Shown in pieces: positions 38,554 through 48,624 of a stretch of DNA of 64,000 nucleotides; position 1 is the stretch's first letter; every line of letters starts with the position of its first letter. The notes under the pieces are model-generated. The model saw nothing but the letters and a program-made list of their open reading frames with translations. It ran no database searches and was not told where the DNA came from. The position numbers and the translations under genes are program-made. Source of the stretch: Geomonas edaphica (GTDB lineage: Bacteria > Desulfobacterota > Desulfuromonadia > Geobacterales > Geobacteraceae); the NCBI RefSeq assembly GCF_004917075.1, contig NZ_SSYB01000004.1, positions 231,006 through 295,005 on the forward strand, read 5' to 3'.

Positions 38554-40080
38554 TCAGGTCTTCCGGTCCAGGCTGCGGTACTGGATCGCCTCGGAGATGT
38601 GGTGCTCCTGGATATTCTCGACGCCCTCGAGGTCGGCTATCGTCCTTGCCACCTTGAGGATCCTCGTGTAGCTCCTGGCACTAAGGCCGAGGCGATCGGT
38701 AACCACTTCCAGCATGCGGTTTCCCGCCTCATCCGGCTCGCAGAACTTGCGGATCATCCTGGCGGTCATCTGCGCATTGCTCCTGACGCGTGTTCCTTTG
38801 AAGCGCTCCTTCTGGACTTCCCGCGACCTCAACACGCGCAGGGCGATCGCCGCCGAACTCTCGGTCTCGCCACGGTCCGCCAGGTCGCGGTACTTGACGG
38901 CGGGCACCTCGATGTGGATGTCGATCCGGTCCAGGAGCGGCCCGGAAACCCTGGAACGATAACGGTGGATCATGAGCGGCGTGCACGAACACTGATGCAC
39001 AGGGTCGGAGAGGTAGCCGCAGGGGCATGGGTTCATGGCGGCGACAAGCATGATGCGGGAGGGATAGGTGACCGAGGAGAGCGCGCGGGAGATGGTGACC
39101 CGGCCGTCCTCCATGGGCTGGCGCAGCACCTCGAGGACGTGCTGCTTAAACTCGGGGAGCTCATCCAGAAAGAGCACCCCGTTGTGGGAAAGCGACACCT
39201 CGCCGGGCTTCGGGGTGTTGCTGCCGCCGATCAGCCCCACGTCGGAGATGGTGTGGTGCGGGGAGCGGAAGGGACGGGTGGAAATGAGCGCGTGGTCCCG
39301 CTCCAAAAGCCCCATGACGCTGTAGACCTTGGTCGTCTCGATCGCCTCCTCGAAAAGCATGGGGGGGAGGATGGAGGGGATGCGCCGCGCCAGCATGGTC
39401 TTGCCGGAGCCGGGCGGGCCGATCATCAGGAGGTTATGACTTCCGGCCGCGGCCACCTCGAGGGCGCGCTTCGCGTGCTCCTGACCGCGCACTTCGCTGA
39501 AATCGTCGCCGGGGTCACCTCCCTGGCCGAAGAGGGCGTCGATGTCGGCGCGGTAAGGGACGATGTCCCGGTTGCCGTTCAGAAACTCCACCACCTCGGC
39601 GAGTTCCGTCACGCCGATCACATCGACCCCCTCGACGACACCTCCCTCGGCAACGTTCTCGGCGGGGATGATGATCCCGGCGAGCCCCGCCTCACGTGCG
39701 GCGACGGCGACGGATAGACAGCCCCGGACCGGCTTCACGCCGCCGTCTAGCGACAGCTCGCCCAAGAGGATGTAGCGCTTCAAAAGCCCTTCCTTGATGA
39801 CGCCGGTGGCGGCGAGGATGCCGATGGAAATGGGGAGGTCGAAGGAGGCTCCCTCCTTCCTTACGTCTGCGGGGGCGAGGTTGACGGTGATCTTGCGGTT
39901 GGGGAAATCGTAGCCGGAGTTCTTGAGGGCGGCCTTGACGCGGTCCTTGCTTTCTTTGACCGCGCCGTCGGGTAGGCCGACGGTGGAGAGTTGGGGAAGC
40001 CCCTGGGCGATGTCCACCTCGACGTCGACGAGAATGGCATCTATACCCACAAGCGCGCTGGAAAAGACCTTGGCAAGCAT
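38554..40080 (-). CDS. comM: YifB/ComM-family AAA ATPase
   Basis: ComM-type helicases promote branch migration in natural transformation; the family is also called Mg-chelatase-like. The 508-residue protein has an N-terminal LonC-like domain (SALVGIDAILVDVEVDI...GLPQLSTVGLPDGAVKESKDRV), Walker A MIGPPGSGKTMLARR near 215, Walker B VLFLDELPEF near 290, and a zinc-finger-like CPCGYLSDPVHQCSC near 350. The ATG at 40080 follows GGGGG; the TTG-led longer form is unlikely. No competence genes are adjacent, so transformation is only suggested. Confidence 0.93.
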   Translation of the reverse strand: MLAKVFSSALVGIDAILVDVEVDIAQGLPQLSTVGLPDGAVKESKDRVKAALKNSGYDFPNRKITVNLAPADVRKEGASFDLPISIGILAATGVIKEGLLKRYILLGELSLDGGVKPVRGCLSVAVAAREAGLAGIIIPAENVAEGGVVEGVDVIGVTELAEVVEFLNGNRDIVPYRADIDALFGQGGDPGDDFSEVRGQEHAKRALEVAAAGSHNLLMIGPPGSGKTMLARRIPSILPPMLFEEAIETTKVYSVMGLLERDHALISTRPFRSPHHTISDVGLIGGSNTPKPGEVSLSHNGVLFLDELPEFKQHVLEVLRQPMEDGRVTISRALSSVTYPSRIMLVAAMNPCPCGYLSDPVHQCSCTPLMIHRYRSRVSGPLLDRIDIHIEVPAVKYRDLADRGETESSAAIALRVLRSREVQKERFKGTRVRSNAQMTARMIRKFCEPDEAGNRMLEVVTDRLGLSARSYTRILKVARTIADLEGVENIQEHHISEAIQYRSLDRKT

Positions 40081-40161
40081 GAGAACCCCCAACTGAAGGT
40101 GAAGGGTGAGTTCCTGCGGTGGCTGCGGTGGTGCGCTGCTTCTGGTTCGGCGACCCTCTTG

Positions 40162-40198
40162 CCTTCTCCCTCCCCCCGGAAGGGGAGGGAAAAGGAAG
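40162..40198. repeat. CCCTCCCC/GGGGAGGG palindrome between comM and trxB
   Basis: CCCTCCCC pairs with GGGGAGGG around CCGGAA. There is no T tail. Similar C-rich palindromes lie at 54005-54030 and 54820-54845. Confidence 0.45.
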
Positions 40199-40203
40199 GG
40201 TAA

Positions 40204-42055
<1,852 letters not shown>

Positions 42056-42065
42056 CTACTGCACC

Positions 42066-42086
42066 AGGGGGGGGCTTTAGCCCCTC
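42066..42086 (+). other. GGGGC-TTTA-GCCCC hairpin before the CDF gene
   Basis: A 5-bp stem with TTTA loop, extendable with flanking G/C, lies in the 46-nt gap. There is no T tract; its role is unclear. Confidence 0.35.
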
Positions 42087-42101
42087 CCGCCGGGGTACAC
42101 C

Positions 42102-43103
42102 ATGCACGCCCACGCCGACACCCATCTCGACCAGAGCATCACCGGACGCTTCAAGTACGCCATAGTCCTCACCTCGCTGACCCTGGTGGCGGAACTGGTC
42201 GGAGGCATCTGGACCAACTCGCTCGCACTCCTCTCCGACGCGGCGCACGTGTTCCTCGATCTCTTCGCCCTGCTCCTCTCCTTGGGTGCCATCAAACTCG
42301 CCTCCTACCCGGTCAGCGACACCCGCACCTTCGGCTGGCACCGCACCGAGGTCTTCGCCTCCTTCATCAACGGCAGCACCGTCTTCATCATCGCCGGCAT
42401 CATCTGCTACGAGGCGGTCGGCCGTTTCATGCATCCCGAGGCGGTGAAGAGCCTGGAGATGCTGATCATCGCGGCAGTGGGCCTGGTTGCGAATCTGCTC
42501 GCCGCCAGCGCCCTTCACTCGCATTCCCACGACGACCTCAACGTGCACAGCGCATTTTTGCACGTGATCGGGGACGCGGCGGCCTCAGTCGGCGTCATCG
42601 TCGGCGGCATCGTCATGTACTTCACCAACTGGTACCTTCTCGACGCCATCATCTCCATGGGCATCGGCTTCATCATCTTTTGGGGCTCGTGGCGCGTCAT
42701 GCGGGAATCGGTGCACATCCTGCTGGAAGGGGTGCCGCGCGGGATAGACGTGAACCAGGTGGCTGTCGCCATCAGCGAGGTGGATGGGGTCGAAGAGGTG
42801 CATCACCTGAACATCTGGACCATCTGCTCCCACATCATCGCGCTCTCCGCGCACGTGGTGGTTCCGGAGCAGTACCAGGACGAACACGACAAGATCATCG
42901 GCAAGATCGAGGAGAAGCTCTTCCAGCACTTCCACATCTCCCACACGACGCTGCAACTGGAAAAGACCCGCTGCACCGAGGTGCAGGGTGCGAAACAGTT
43001 CCGGCACCGGCCGCGCGCCTCCGCGGTAGCGCACGCCCATGCTCACCCGCACCAGCACCCGCACGGTAGCTGCTCGGGGCACCATCACGACCATACACAT
43101 TGA
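42102..43103 (+). CDS. cation diffusion facilitator, CzcD/ZitB type
   Basis: This proton-driven inner-membrane exporter, probably of Zn2+ or a similar divalent ion, has 333 residues and six membrane helices from about 15 to 200. The metal-site motifs are SDAAHVFLD near 43-51 and HVIGDAAAS near 150, the pattern of Zn-transporting CDFs. The cytoplasmic domain (210-300) is followed by a His-rich tail (HAHAHPHQHPHGSCSGHHHDH), which can bind metal. The N-terminal HAHADTHLD adds three His. ilvA follows 16 nt later, likely by chance. Confidence 0.92.
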   Translation: MHAHADTHLDQSITGRFKYAIVLTSLTLVAELVGGIWTNSLALLSDAAHVFLDLFALLLSLGAIKLASYPVSDTRTFGWHRTEVFASFINGSTVFIIAGIICYEAVGRFMHPEAVKSLEMLIIAAVGLVANLLAASALHSHSHDDLNVHSAFLHVIGDAAASVGVIVGGIVMYFTNWYLLDAIISMGIGFIIFWGSWRVMRESVHILLEGVPRGIDVNQVAVAISEVDGVEEVHHLNIWTICSHIIALSAHVVVPEQYQDEHDKIIGKIEEKLFQHFHISHTTLQLEKTRCTEVQGAKQFRHRPRASAVAHAHAHPHQHPHGSCSGHHHDHTH

Positions 43104-43119
43104 TTGGACGGTAGACTAG

Positions 43120-44328
43120 ATGCTTGATTACGAATTGATCCTCGACGCGGCCCAGCGGCTCAAGAAAAGGGTGCGTCGCACGGAACTGATCCACGCCCAC
43201 CACTTCAGCGAGCGGCTCGGCTTCCCCCTCTATTTCAAATGCGAAAACCTGCAGCGCACCGGCGCCTTCAAGATACGCGGCGCGCTCAACTTCATGACGG
43301 CACAGCCGCGCGAGGCTTTAGCCGGCGGCGTGATCACCGCCTCGGCAGGTAACCACGCCCAGGGTGTCGCCTTCTCCGCCGATCTGCTCGGCGTGAAGGC
43401 GGTGGTCTACATGCCGGAGAGCACGCCGCCCCAGAAGGTCTTCGCCACCCGCGATTACGGCGCGGAAGTCGTGCTGGAGGGGAAGAATTTCGACGACGCG
43501 TGTGCCGCAGCGCTAAGGCAGGCGGAAAAGACCGGGGCCCTCTTCGTGCACCCCTTCAACGATCCCCTGGTCATGGCGGGTCAGGGGACCATCGCTCTCG
43601 AGATCCTCGAGGATATACCGGACGTGGCGAACGTGCTGGTACCGATCGGTGGGGGCGGTTTGATCGCGGGGGTCGCGCGTGCCATCAAGGAGACGCATCC
43701 CCATGTCAGGGTGATCGGCGTGGAATCGGCAGCGGCCCCTTCGATGCGTCATGCCGTGAAGGCGGGCGAAGTCGTCACCATCCCGATCAGGGCGAGCCTT
43801 GCCGACGGCATCGCGGTGAAGACGGCAGGGAGCGATGCCTTTCCCGTTGTGAAGGAGTACGTCGACGAGATCGTGCTGGTGGACGAGGAGGAGATCGCCC
43901 TTGCCATCGTCTCGCTCATGGAGCGGAACAAGCTGATGGTGGAGGGGGCCGGTGCGGTGGGCCTTGCGGCACTTCTGAACGGTAAGGTGAAGAAGCTTTC
44001 CGGGAAGACGGTGGCGCTTCTTTCGGGAGGGAACATCGACGTGAAGACCATCGCGGTGGTGGTCGAGCGCGGTCTATTGGCGGCGGGGCGCTACCTGAAG
44101 CTGAAGGTAGAACTGGACGACGTGCCGGGCGCCCTGGCGCGGCTCGCCTCGGAGATCGCCGAGGCGCGGGCCAACATCTCCATCATCACCCATGACCGGC
44201 GCTCCGAATCGTTACCGATCGGAAAGACCGAGGTGCTGGTTGAACTGGAAACGCGCGGTGCCGAGCACATCCAGGAGGTGACCCGTCACCTGGGCAAGTG
44301 CGGATACCAGATCGAGGTCATGAGGTAA
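43120..44328 (+). CDS. ilvA: threonine ammonia-lyase with ACT domain
   Basis: This PLP enzyme deaminates threonine to 2-oxobutyrate, the first committed step to isoleucine. The 402-residue protein has Lys51 in GAFKIRGA as the Schiff-base Lys, the phosphate loop GGGGLIAGVARA near 187, and a C-terminal ACT domain (about 325-402, LKLKVELDDVPGALARLASEIAEARANI). This short type with a single ACT domain resembles the TdcB-like forms; biosynthetic or degradative use cannot be told. No other ilv gene is present. Confidence 0.93.
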   Translation: MLDYELILDAAQRLKKRVRRTELIHAHHFSERLGFPLYFKCENLQRTGAFKIRGALNFMTAQPREALAGGVITASAGNHAQGVAFSADLLGVKAVVYMPESTPPQKVFATRDYGAEVVLEGKNFDDACAAALRQAEKTGALFVHPFNDPLVMAGQGTIALEILEDIPDVANVLVPIGGGGLIAGVARAIKETHPHVRVIGVESAAAPSMRHAVKAGEVVTIPIRASLADGIAVKTAGSDAFPVVKEYVDEIVLVDEEEIALAIVSLMERNKLMVEGAGAVGLAALLNGKVKKLSGKTVALLSGGNIDVKTIAVVVERGLLAAGRYLKLKVELDDVPGALARLASEIAEARANISIITHDRRSESLPIGKTEVLVELETRGAEHIQEVTRHLGKCGYQIEVMR

Positions 44329-44370
44329 CCTGCTCCGGCTGCCGCAATGCCAGTTGCGGCGGCCGTTTAC

Positions 44371-46182
44371 TCAATCGTCGCCCTGCGACTCCCCCGCCTG
44401 TCCGTGTTCCTTTACCACCCGTAAAAACGCATCGCCGTAGCGCGCCAGCTTGTGCTGCCCCACGCCGGTTATCTTCAAGAGCTCCCACTTGTCCCTGGGC
44501 ATCTGCGCCGCCATCTCGGCAAGGGTCGCATCGGGGAAGACGACGTATGGGGGCACCTGCTGCTCGTCCGCGATATGCTTGCGCAGCTCCCGCAGCTCCT
44601 GGAAGAGCGCGCCATCGTAGCTCGGCTTCTTCGCCGCGCTCTTCTTCTCGACCACCCTCGTGTCCCTGGGCTTCGCGAGCTCAAGCCTGACCTCACCCCG
44701 CAACAGGGGACGCGCCGATTCCGTCAGCTTCAGCACCGAAAAATTCGCCATGTCCTGCTCCAGGTAGCCAAGGTGTATCAGCTGGCGCAGAAGGCTCCCC
44801 CAGACATCCTGTGCATGGTGCTTCCCTATTCCGAAGGTGGAAAGGTGGTCGTGCTTCAGCTCCAGGATCCTCTGGTTCTGCGAGCCGCGCAGCACGTCGA
44901 TGACGTGCCCCATGCCGAAGCGCTGCCCCACCCGGTAGACGCAGGAAAGCGCCTTTTGCGCGTCCTCGGTGGCGTCGAAGCGCTGGGGGGGACTCTCGCA
45001 AATGTCGCAGTTGCCGCAGTCGTGCTCCAGCTTGTCCCCGAAGTAGCCTAGCAGAACGCGGCGACGGCAGGTCTGCGCCTCGGCGAACCCCACCATGCAG
45101 TTCAGCTTGTGCAGCTCGATTCGGTTCTGCTCCTCGTTGCCGCCGTTGCCGATCAGCCCGCGGGCGACCGCGATGTCGCCGTAGCCAAAGAGCAGGAGCG
45201 CGTCGGCGGGAAGTCCGTCGCGTCCGGCACGGCCGGTCTCCTGGTAGTAACTCTCGATGCTCTTCGGCATGTCGTAGTGCACGACGAAGCGGACATTGGA
45301 CTTGTCGATCCCCATCCCGAATGCGACGGTCGCCACCACGACCTTGACGTCGTCGCGCAGGAAGGCCTCCTGGACCTCGTGGCGCTCGCGGTCCGGCAGC
45401 CCCGCATGGTACGCCGCTGCCTTGACGCCGGCCTCGCAGAGTTTCCTCGCCACCTCCTCGACCCTTTTCCTCGAGAGGGCGTAGACGATTCCCGCCTCGT
45501 CCTTGCGGCTGGCGAGAAAACCCATCAACTGGCTGAAGGGCTTGTTCTTTTCCACGACGGTGTAGCGGATGTTCGGGCGATCAAAGCCAGTGAAGAAACA
45601 GGTGGCGTCCTTCAGCCCCAGGCGCGAGAGGATGTCGCCGCGGGTCTGCGCGTCGGCGGTCGCGGTGAGTGCAACCATCGGGATCTGCGGGAAGATCTCG
45701 CGCAGGATGCCGAGCTGGGCGTACTCGGGCCGGAAGTCGTGCCCCCACTGGGAGACGCAGTGCGCCTCGTCTATGGCGAAGAGGGAGATGTCGAGGCTCT
45801 TGATCCGCTCGATGAAACCGTCGGAAAGAAGCCGCTCGGGTGCCACGTAGAGGAGCTTCAGCTCGCCCGCGTGCAGCTCGGCCAGGACGCGGCGCGCCTC
45901 GGCCTCGCCAAGTGAGGAGTTGTAGCAGGCGGCGGCGATGCCGTTTTCCCGCAGCGCGTCGACCTGGTCCTTCATCAGCGAGATCAGGGGGGATACCACG
46001 ATGGCCGTGCCGGGAAGGCAGAGGGCGGGGACCTGGAAGCAAAGCGACTTGCCACCGCCGGTCGGCATGAGCACGAAGGCGTCCCTGCCGGAGATCACCG
46101 TATCCACGATCTCCTGCTGCCGGGGACGAAAGGCCTTGTAGCCGAAGATATCGTTCAGGATCTGTATGGGGGAGAGTGGCAT
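44371..46182 (-). CDS. recQ: ATP-dependent DNA helicase RecQ
   Basis: RecQ unwinds DNA 3' to 5' in recombination repair. The 603-residue protein has the start block FGYKAFRPRQQEIV, Walker A MPTGGGKSLCFQ at 39-50, the DEAH box in FAIDEAHCVSQWGHDFRPEY near 145-165, motif VI ETGRAGRDG near 320, the zinc cluster (CRRRVLLGYFG, CGNCDIC near 380-390) and an HRDC domain near 520-590. The ATG at 46182 fits; the longer frame to 46623 encodes an unrelated low-complexity stretch. The ribosome site is weak. It is separated from ilvA by 42 nt, convergently. Confidence 0.96.
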   Translation of the reverse strand: MPLSPIQILNDIFGYKAFRPRQQEIVDTVISGRDAFVLMPTGGGKSLCFQVPALCLPGTAIVVSPLISLMKDQVDALRENGIAAACYNSSLGEAEARRVLAELHAGELKLLYVAPERLLSDGFIERIKSLDISLFAIDEAHCVSQWGHDFRPEYAQLGILREIFPQIPMVALTATADAQTRGDILSRLGLKDATCFFTGFDRPNIRYTVVEKNKPFSQLMGFLASRKDEAGIVYALSRKRVEEVARKLCEAGVKAAAYHAGLPDRERHEVQEAFLRDDVKVVVATVAFGMGIDKSNVRFVVHYDMPKSIESYYQETGRAGRDGLPADALLLFGYGDIAVARGLIGNGGNEEQNRIELHKLNCMVGFAEAQTCRRRVLLGYFGDKLEHDCGNCDICESPPQRFDATEDAQKALSCVYRVGQRFGMGHVIDVLRGSQNQRILELKHDHLSTFGIGKHHAQDVWGSLLRQLIHLGYLEQDMANFSVLKLTESARPLLRGEVRLELAKPRDTRVVEKKSAAKKPSYDGALFQELRELRKHIADEQQVPPYVVFPDATLAEMAAQMPRDKWELLKITGVGQHKLARYGDAFLRVVKEHGQAGESQGDD

Positions 46183-46264
46183 GGTCAAGCCTTTTGCAGG
46201 CGGGGAAGTTTTGCCGGCCGCATAGATGAAAACAGGTATGGGGACCTTGTCAAGCCGTGGCCGG

Positions 46265-46936
46265 TCAGAGGGCGCCGGCCGCCGTCGGAGGGGCGAGGTC
46301 GAGTCCGGCGATAAAGGCCTGAGTCCTGACGGCCCCGTTGGCCGGGTCCATGAGGTCCGGGCGCAGCAGGTCCTCGTAGCAGTCCAGGTCATGCCAGGGG
46401 GGAAGCAGCGGGGCGGAGAACCCGGAGGACTTCGCCTGCACGAGGCTCTTCTCAAGCACCTTCTCGGTGGACCAGGGGATGTCCCGAAACAGGGAACTGT
46501 ACCCTCCCCGCAAGCCGACCAGGTAGTAACCGCCGTCCCCCGCCGGGCCGAACACCGCATCACTCCCCTGCTCCAGCGCCCTGAAGGCCTCCTCGATGTA
46601 AGAGACGGGAAGGTCCGGGGCATCGGTGCCGATCACCACGCAAGGCCCGTAACCCATCGACCTGAGCGTATCGCAGGCATGCTCAAGCCTCGTGCCGAGA
46701 CCGCCGGCTGCCTGGGCAACCAACGTCACTCCCGGCGCCGTCTCCCTGAAGAATGCGGATTCCCCGTCGTGAAAGAGGATCTTTTCGGCGTCAAGCGCCG
46801 CCACCCGCTCCAGGGTGTCCAGGAGCATGCAGCGGTAAAGGTCGGCGGCCTGCTGTGGCGACAGGGACGGAGACAGACGTGTCTTGACCTTTCCGGGGAG
46901 TGGAGTTTTGGCGAAGATGGCGAGCGCGCGTTTCAT
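46265..46936 (-). CDS. TIGR04282-type glycosyltransferase-like protein
   Basis: This 223-residue protein is of the TIGR04282/DUF2064 family, with a GT-A-like nucleotidyl/glycosyl-transferase fold. AIFAKTPLPGKVKTRLSP at 6-23 is the sugar-nucleotide-binding P-loop-like block, and VVIGTDAPDLPVSYI near 110 is the DxD-type metal region. Members are often named for arsenosugar synthesis, where they sit next to an arsS radical SAM gene; that gene is not here. Its real substrate is therefore open. It stands alone between recQ and a DnaA-box-rich gap. Confidence 0.8.
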   Translation of the reverse strand: MKRALAIFAKTPLPGKVKTRLSPSLSPQQAADLYRCMLLDTLERVAALDAEKILFHDGESAFFRETAPGVTLVAQAAGGLGTRLEHACDTLRSMGYGPCVVIGTDAPDLPVSYIEEAFRALEQGSDAVFGPAGDGGYYLVGLRGGYSSLFRDIPWSTEKVLEKSLVQAKSSGFSAPLLPPWHDLDCYEDLLRPDLMDPANGAVRTQAFIAGLDLAPPTAAGAL

Positions 46937-46984
46937 TAGATGCGTAAACCTTAAGCAGGTTAAATGAAGGATTAAAAGCTAGGG

Positions 46985-47024
46985 TTGTCCACAGTTTTCC
47001 GGCTTATCAACAAAGTTATCCACA
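46985..47024. promoter_or_regulatory. cluster of three DnaA-box-like 9-mers
   Basis: TTGTCCACA (46985), TTATCAACA (47004) and TTATCCACA (47016) lie in the same orientation within 40 nt. The third is the perfect consensus; the others differ by one base each. The cluster lies in the 125-nt gap between the TIGR04282 gene's start and the folE2 stop. Confidence 0.6.
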
Positions 47025-47028
47025 GCAT

Positions 47029-47052
47029 GGCAAGTCAAGTCGTTGACTTGCC
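47029..47052. other. 10-bp hairpin downstream of folE2
   Basis: GGCAAGTCAA and TTGACTTGCC pair around GTCG, next to the DnaA-box cluster, 10 nt after the folE2 stop. There is no T tract on the folE2 strand. Confidence 0.5.
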
Positions 47053-47061
47053 CGCCGAGGA

Positions 47062-47871
47062 TTATCGCTTGTCGCGTTCGATGGCGGCGTAGGCGGAGTG
47101 CTTGTGGATCGACTCGAAGTTTTCTGCCTCTATGGAAAACCACGTGATGTTTTCCATAGATAGCAACCGCACCGTCGCCTCGCGCACCATATCCTCGACG
47201 AAACGCGGATTCTCGTAGGCCCGCTCGGTGACGAACTTCTCGTCCTCCCTTTTCAACAGGGAGTAAACCGGCGAGGAACCGCACTCCTCGATCACCTCGA
47301 TCAGGTCCTCGATCCAGATGAACTCGCTGTAGCGCACCTGCACCGTCATGATGGAGCGCTGGTTGTGGGCGCCGTAGCTCGAGAGTTCCTTGCTGCAGGG
47401 GCAAAGCGAGGTGACCGGCACCTTGATCCCGAGCACGAAGTCGAACGTGTCGGAAAGGGACGCGCTGAAGGTGCAGGTGTACTCCATGAGGCTCTTCGCC
47501 TTGGACACCGGTGCCTTTTTCTCTACGAAATAGGGGAACTCCATCTCCAGGTGCGCGTTCGATGCGCCGAGCTTCTCCTTCATGGTGGCGAGGATCAGTT
47601 CGAGCTTGTCGAGGGCGATCTCCTCCCGGTACTTGTTCAGGATCTCCACGAAACGGCTCATGTGGGTGCCCTTGAAGTGGTGCGGCAGGTCGACGTACAT
47701 GTTGATGCGGGCGATGGTGTTCTGGAACTTCTTGTTCTTGTCCATCACCACGATGGGATAGGAGACGTCCTTCACGCCAACCTTGCTGATCGGGATGTTG
47801 CGGGTGTCGCGGGTCAGCTGCACGTCGGTGAGTGGTTGCGCTTCTTTATTCTGATCGGTCACTTTGCTCAT
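47062..47871 (-). CDS. folE2: GTP cyclohydrolase FolE2 (type IB)
   Basis: It converts GTP to 7,8-dihydroneopterin triphosphate, precursor of folate and of queuosine. The 269-residue protein carries the type IB blocks VGVKDVSYPIVVMDKNKKFQ near 32, HMSRFVEIL near 70 and the active-site CPCSKELSSYGAHNQRS near 157, with Cys and His as metal and base residues. FolE2 uses various metals, unlike zinc-bound FolE. It follows queC by 10 nt, so a role in preQ0 synthesis is likely. Confidence 0.96.
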   Translation of the reverse strand: MSKVTDQNKEAQPLTDVQLTRDTRNIPISKVGVKDVSYPIVVMDKNKKFQNTIARINMYVDLPHHFKGTHMSRFVEILNKYREEIALDKLELILATMKEKLGASNAHLEMEFPYFVEKKAPVSKAKSLMEYTCTFSASLSDTFDFVLGIKVPVTSLCPCSKELSSYGAHNQRSIMTVQVRYSEFIWIEDLIEVIEECGSSPVYSLLKREDEKFVTERAYENPRFVEDMVREATVRLLSMENITWFSIEAENFESIHKHSAYAAIERDKR

Positions 47872-47881
47872 GCCTTTTTCC

Positions 47882-48559
47882 TCAGCGCTTCGCGTAGCGG
47901 ACCGGGTCGGTCACGCCCAATTCCGCGAACCCTTTCAGGCGCAGGCGGCAGGAGTCGCACAGGCCGCAGGAGGCGCCGTCCTCGGTCGGATCGTAGCAGG
48001 AATGGGTCTTGCCGTAATCGACGCCCAGGGTGAGCCCGGTCCTGATGATCTCGGCCTTGCTTAAACTGATGAGAGGGGTGTGGATGGTCATCTTCTTTCC
48101 TTCCACGCCCGCCTTGGTGGCGAGGTTCGCCATCGTCTCGTACGCCGCGATGTATTCCGGGCGGCAGTCGGGGTAGCCCGAGTAGTCGAGCGCATTCACG
48201 CCGATGAAGATGTCGAAGGCACCCAACGTCTCAGCCCAGCCGAGTGCGAAGGAGAGGAAGATGGTGTTCCTCGCCGGTACGTAGGTGACCGGGATCTCTT
48301 CACCCACCCCTTCCTTCGGGACCGCGATGTCGGAGGTGAGGGCGCTGCCGCCCATCATCCTCAGGTCGAACTCGACCAGCATGTGGTCCACGGCCCCCAT
48401 GGGGCGCGCGTTCTGCTTGCATACCGCCAGTTCGTGCTGGTGGCGCTGGCCGTAGCTGAAGCTCATGGCGTAGGGCTCGAAGCCCTGGTGCCTGGCGATG
48501 GCCATGCAGGTCGTTGAATCAAGTCCGCCGCTGTAAAGGATTACTGCTTTTTTCTTCAT
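47882..48559 (-). CDS. queC: 7-cyano-7-deazaguanine synthase QueC
   Basis: QueC turns 7-carboxy-7-deazaguanine to preQ0, for queuosine in tRNA. The 225-residue protein has the PP-loop ATP site [10 protein letters not shown] at 8-17 and the C-terminal zinc site with four Cys ([19 protein letters not shown]). I chose the ATG at 48559 because AGAGG sits 6 nt upstream; the longer GTG-like frame adds a basic leader without a ribosome site. It is the first gene of a queC-folE2 pair; queD and queE are not here. Confidence 0.96.
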   Translation of the reverse strand: MKKKAVILYSGGLDSTTCMAIARHQGFEPYAMSFSYGQRHQHELAVCKQNARPMGAVDHMLVEFDLRMMGGSALTSDIAVPKEGVGEEIPVTYVPARNTIFLSFALGWAETLGAFDIFIGVNALDYSGYPDCRPEYIAAYETMANLATKAGVEGKKMTIHTPLISLSKAEIIRTGLTLGVDYGKTHSCYDPTEDGASCGLCDSCRLRLKGFAELGVTDPVRYAKR

Positions 48560-48588
48560 CACGTACCTCTGTGTTCTTTTCAAAAAGA

Positions 48589-48619
48589 AAGGCCGCGCCG
48601 GCGATTCCGGTGCGGCCTT
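48589..48619 (-). terminator. terminator of rpoD
   Basis: AAGGCCGC...GCGGCCTT with CCGG/CCGG continues the stem; on the minus strand TTTCTTTTT follows. It lies 6 nt after the rpoD stop. Confidence 0.8.
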
Positions 48620-48624
48620 GTCGA

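Noticed and set aside
46183..46623. 147-residue N-terminal extension of RecQ
   Set aside because: It is Arg/Ser/Pro-rich and overlaps the TIGR04282 gene on the same strand. RecQ proteins begin near MPLSPIQILN.
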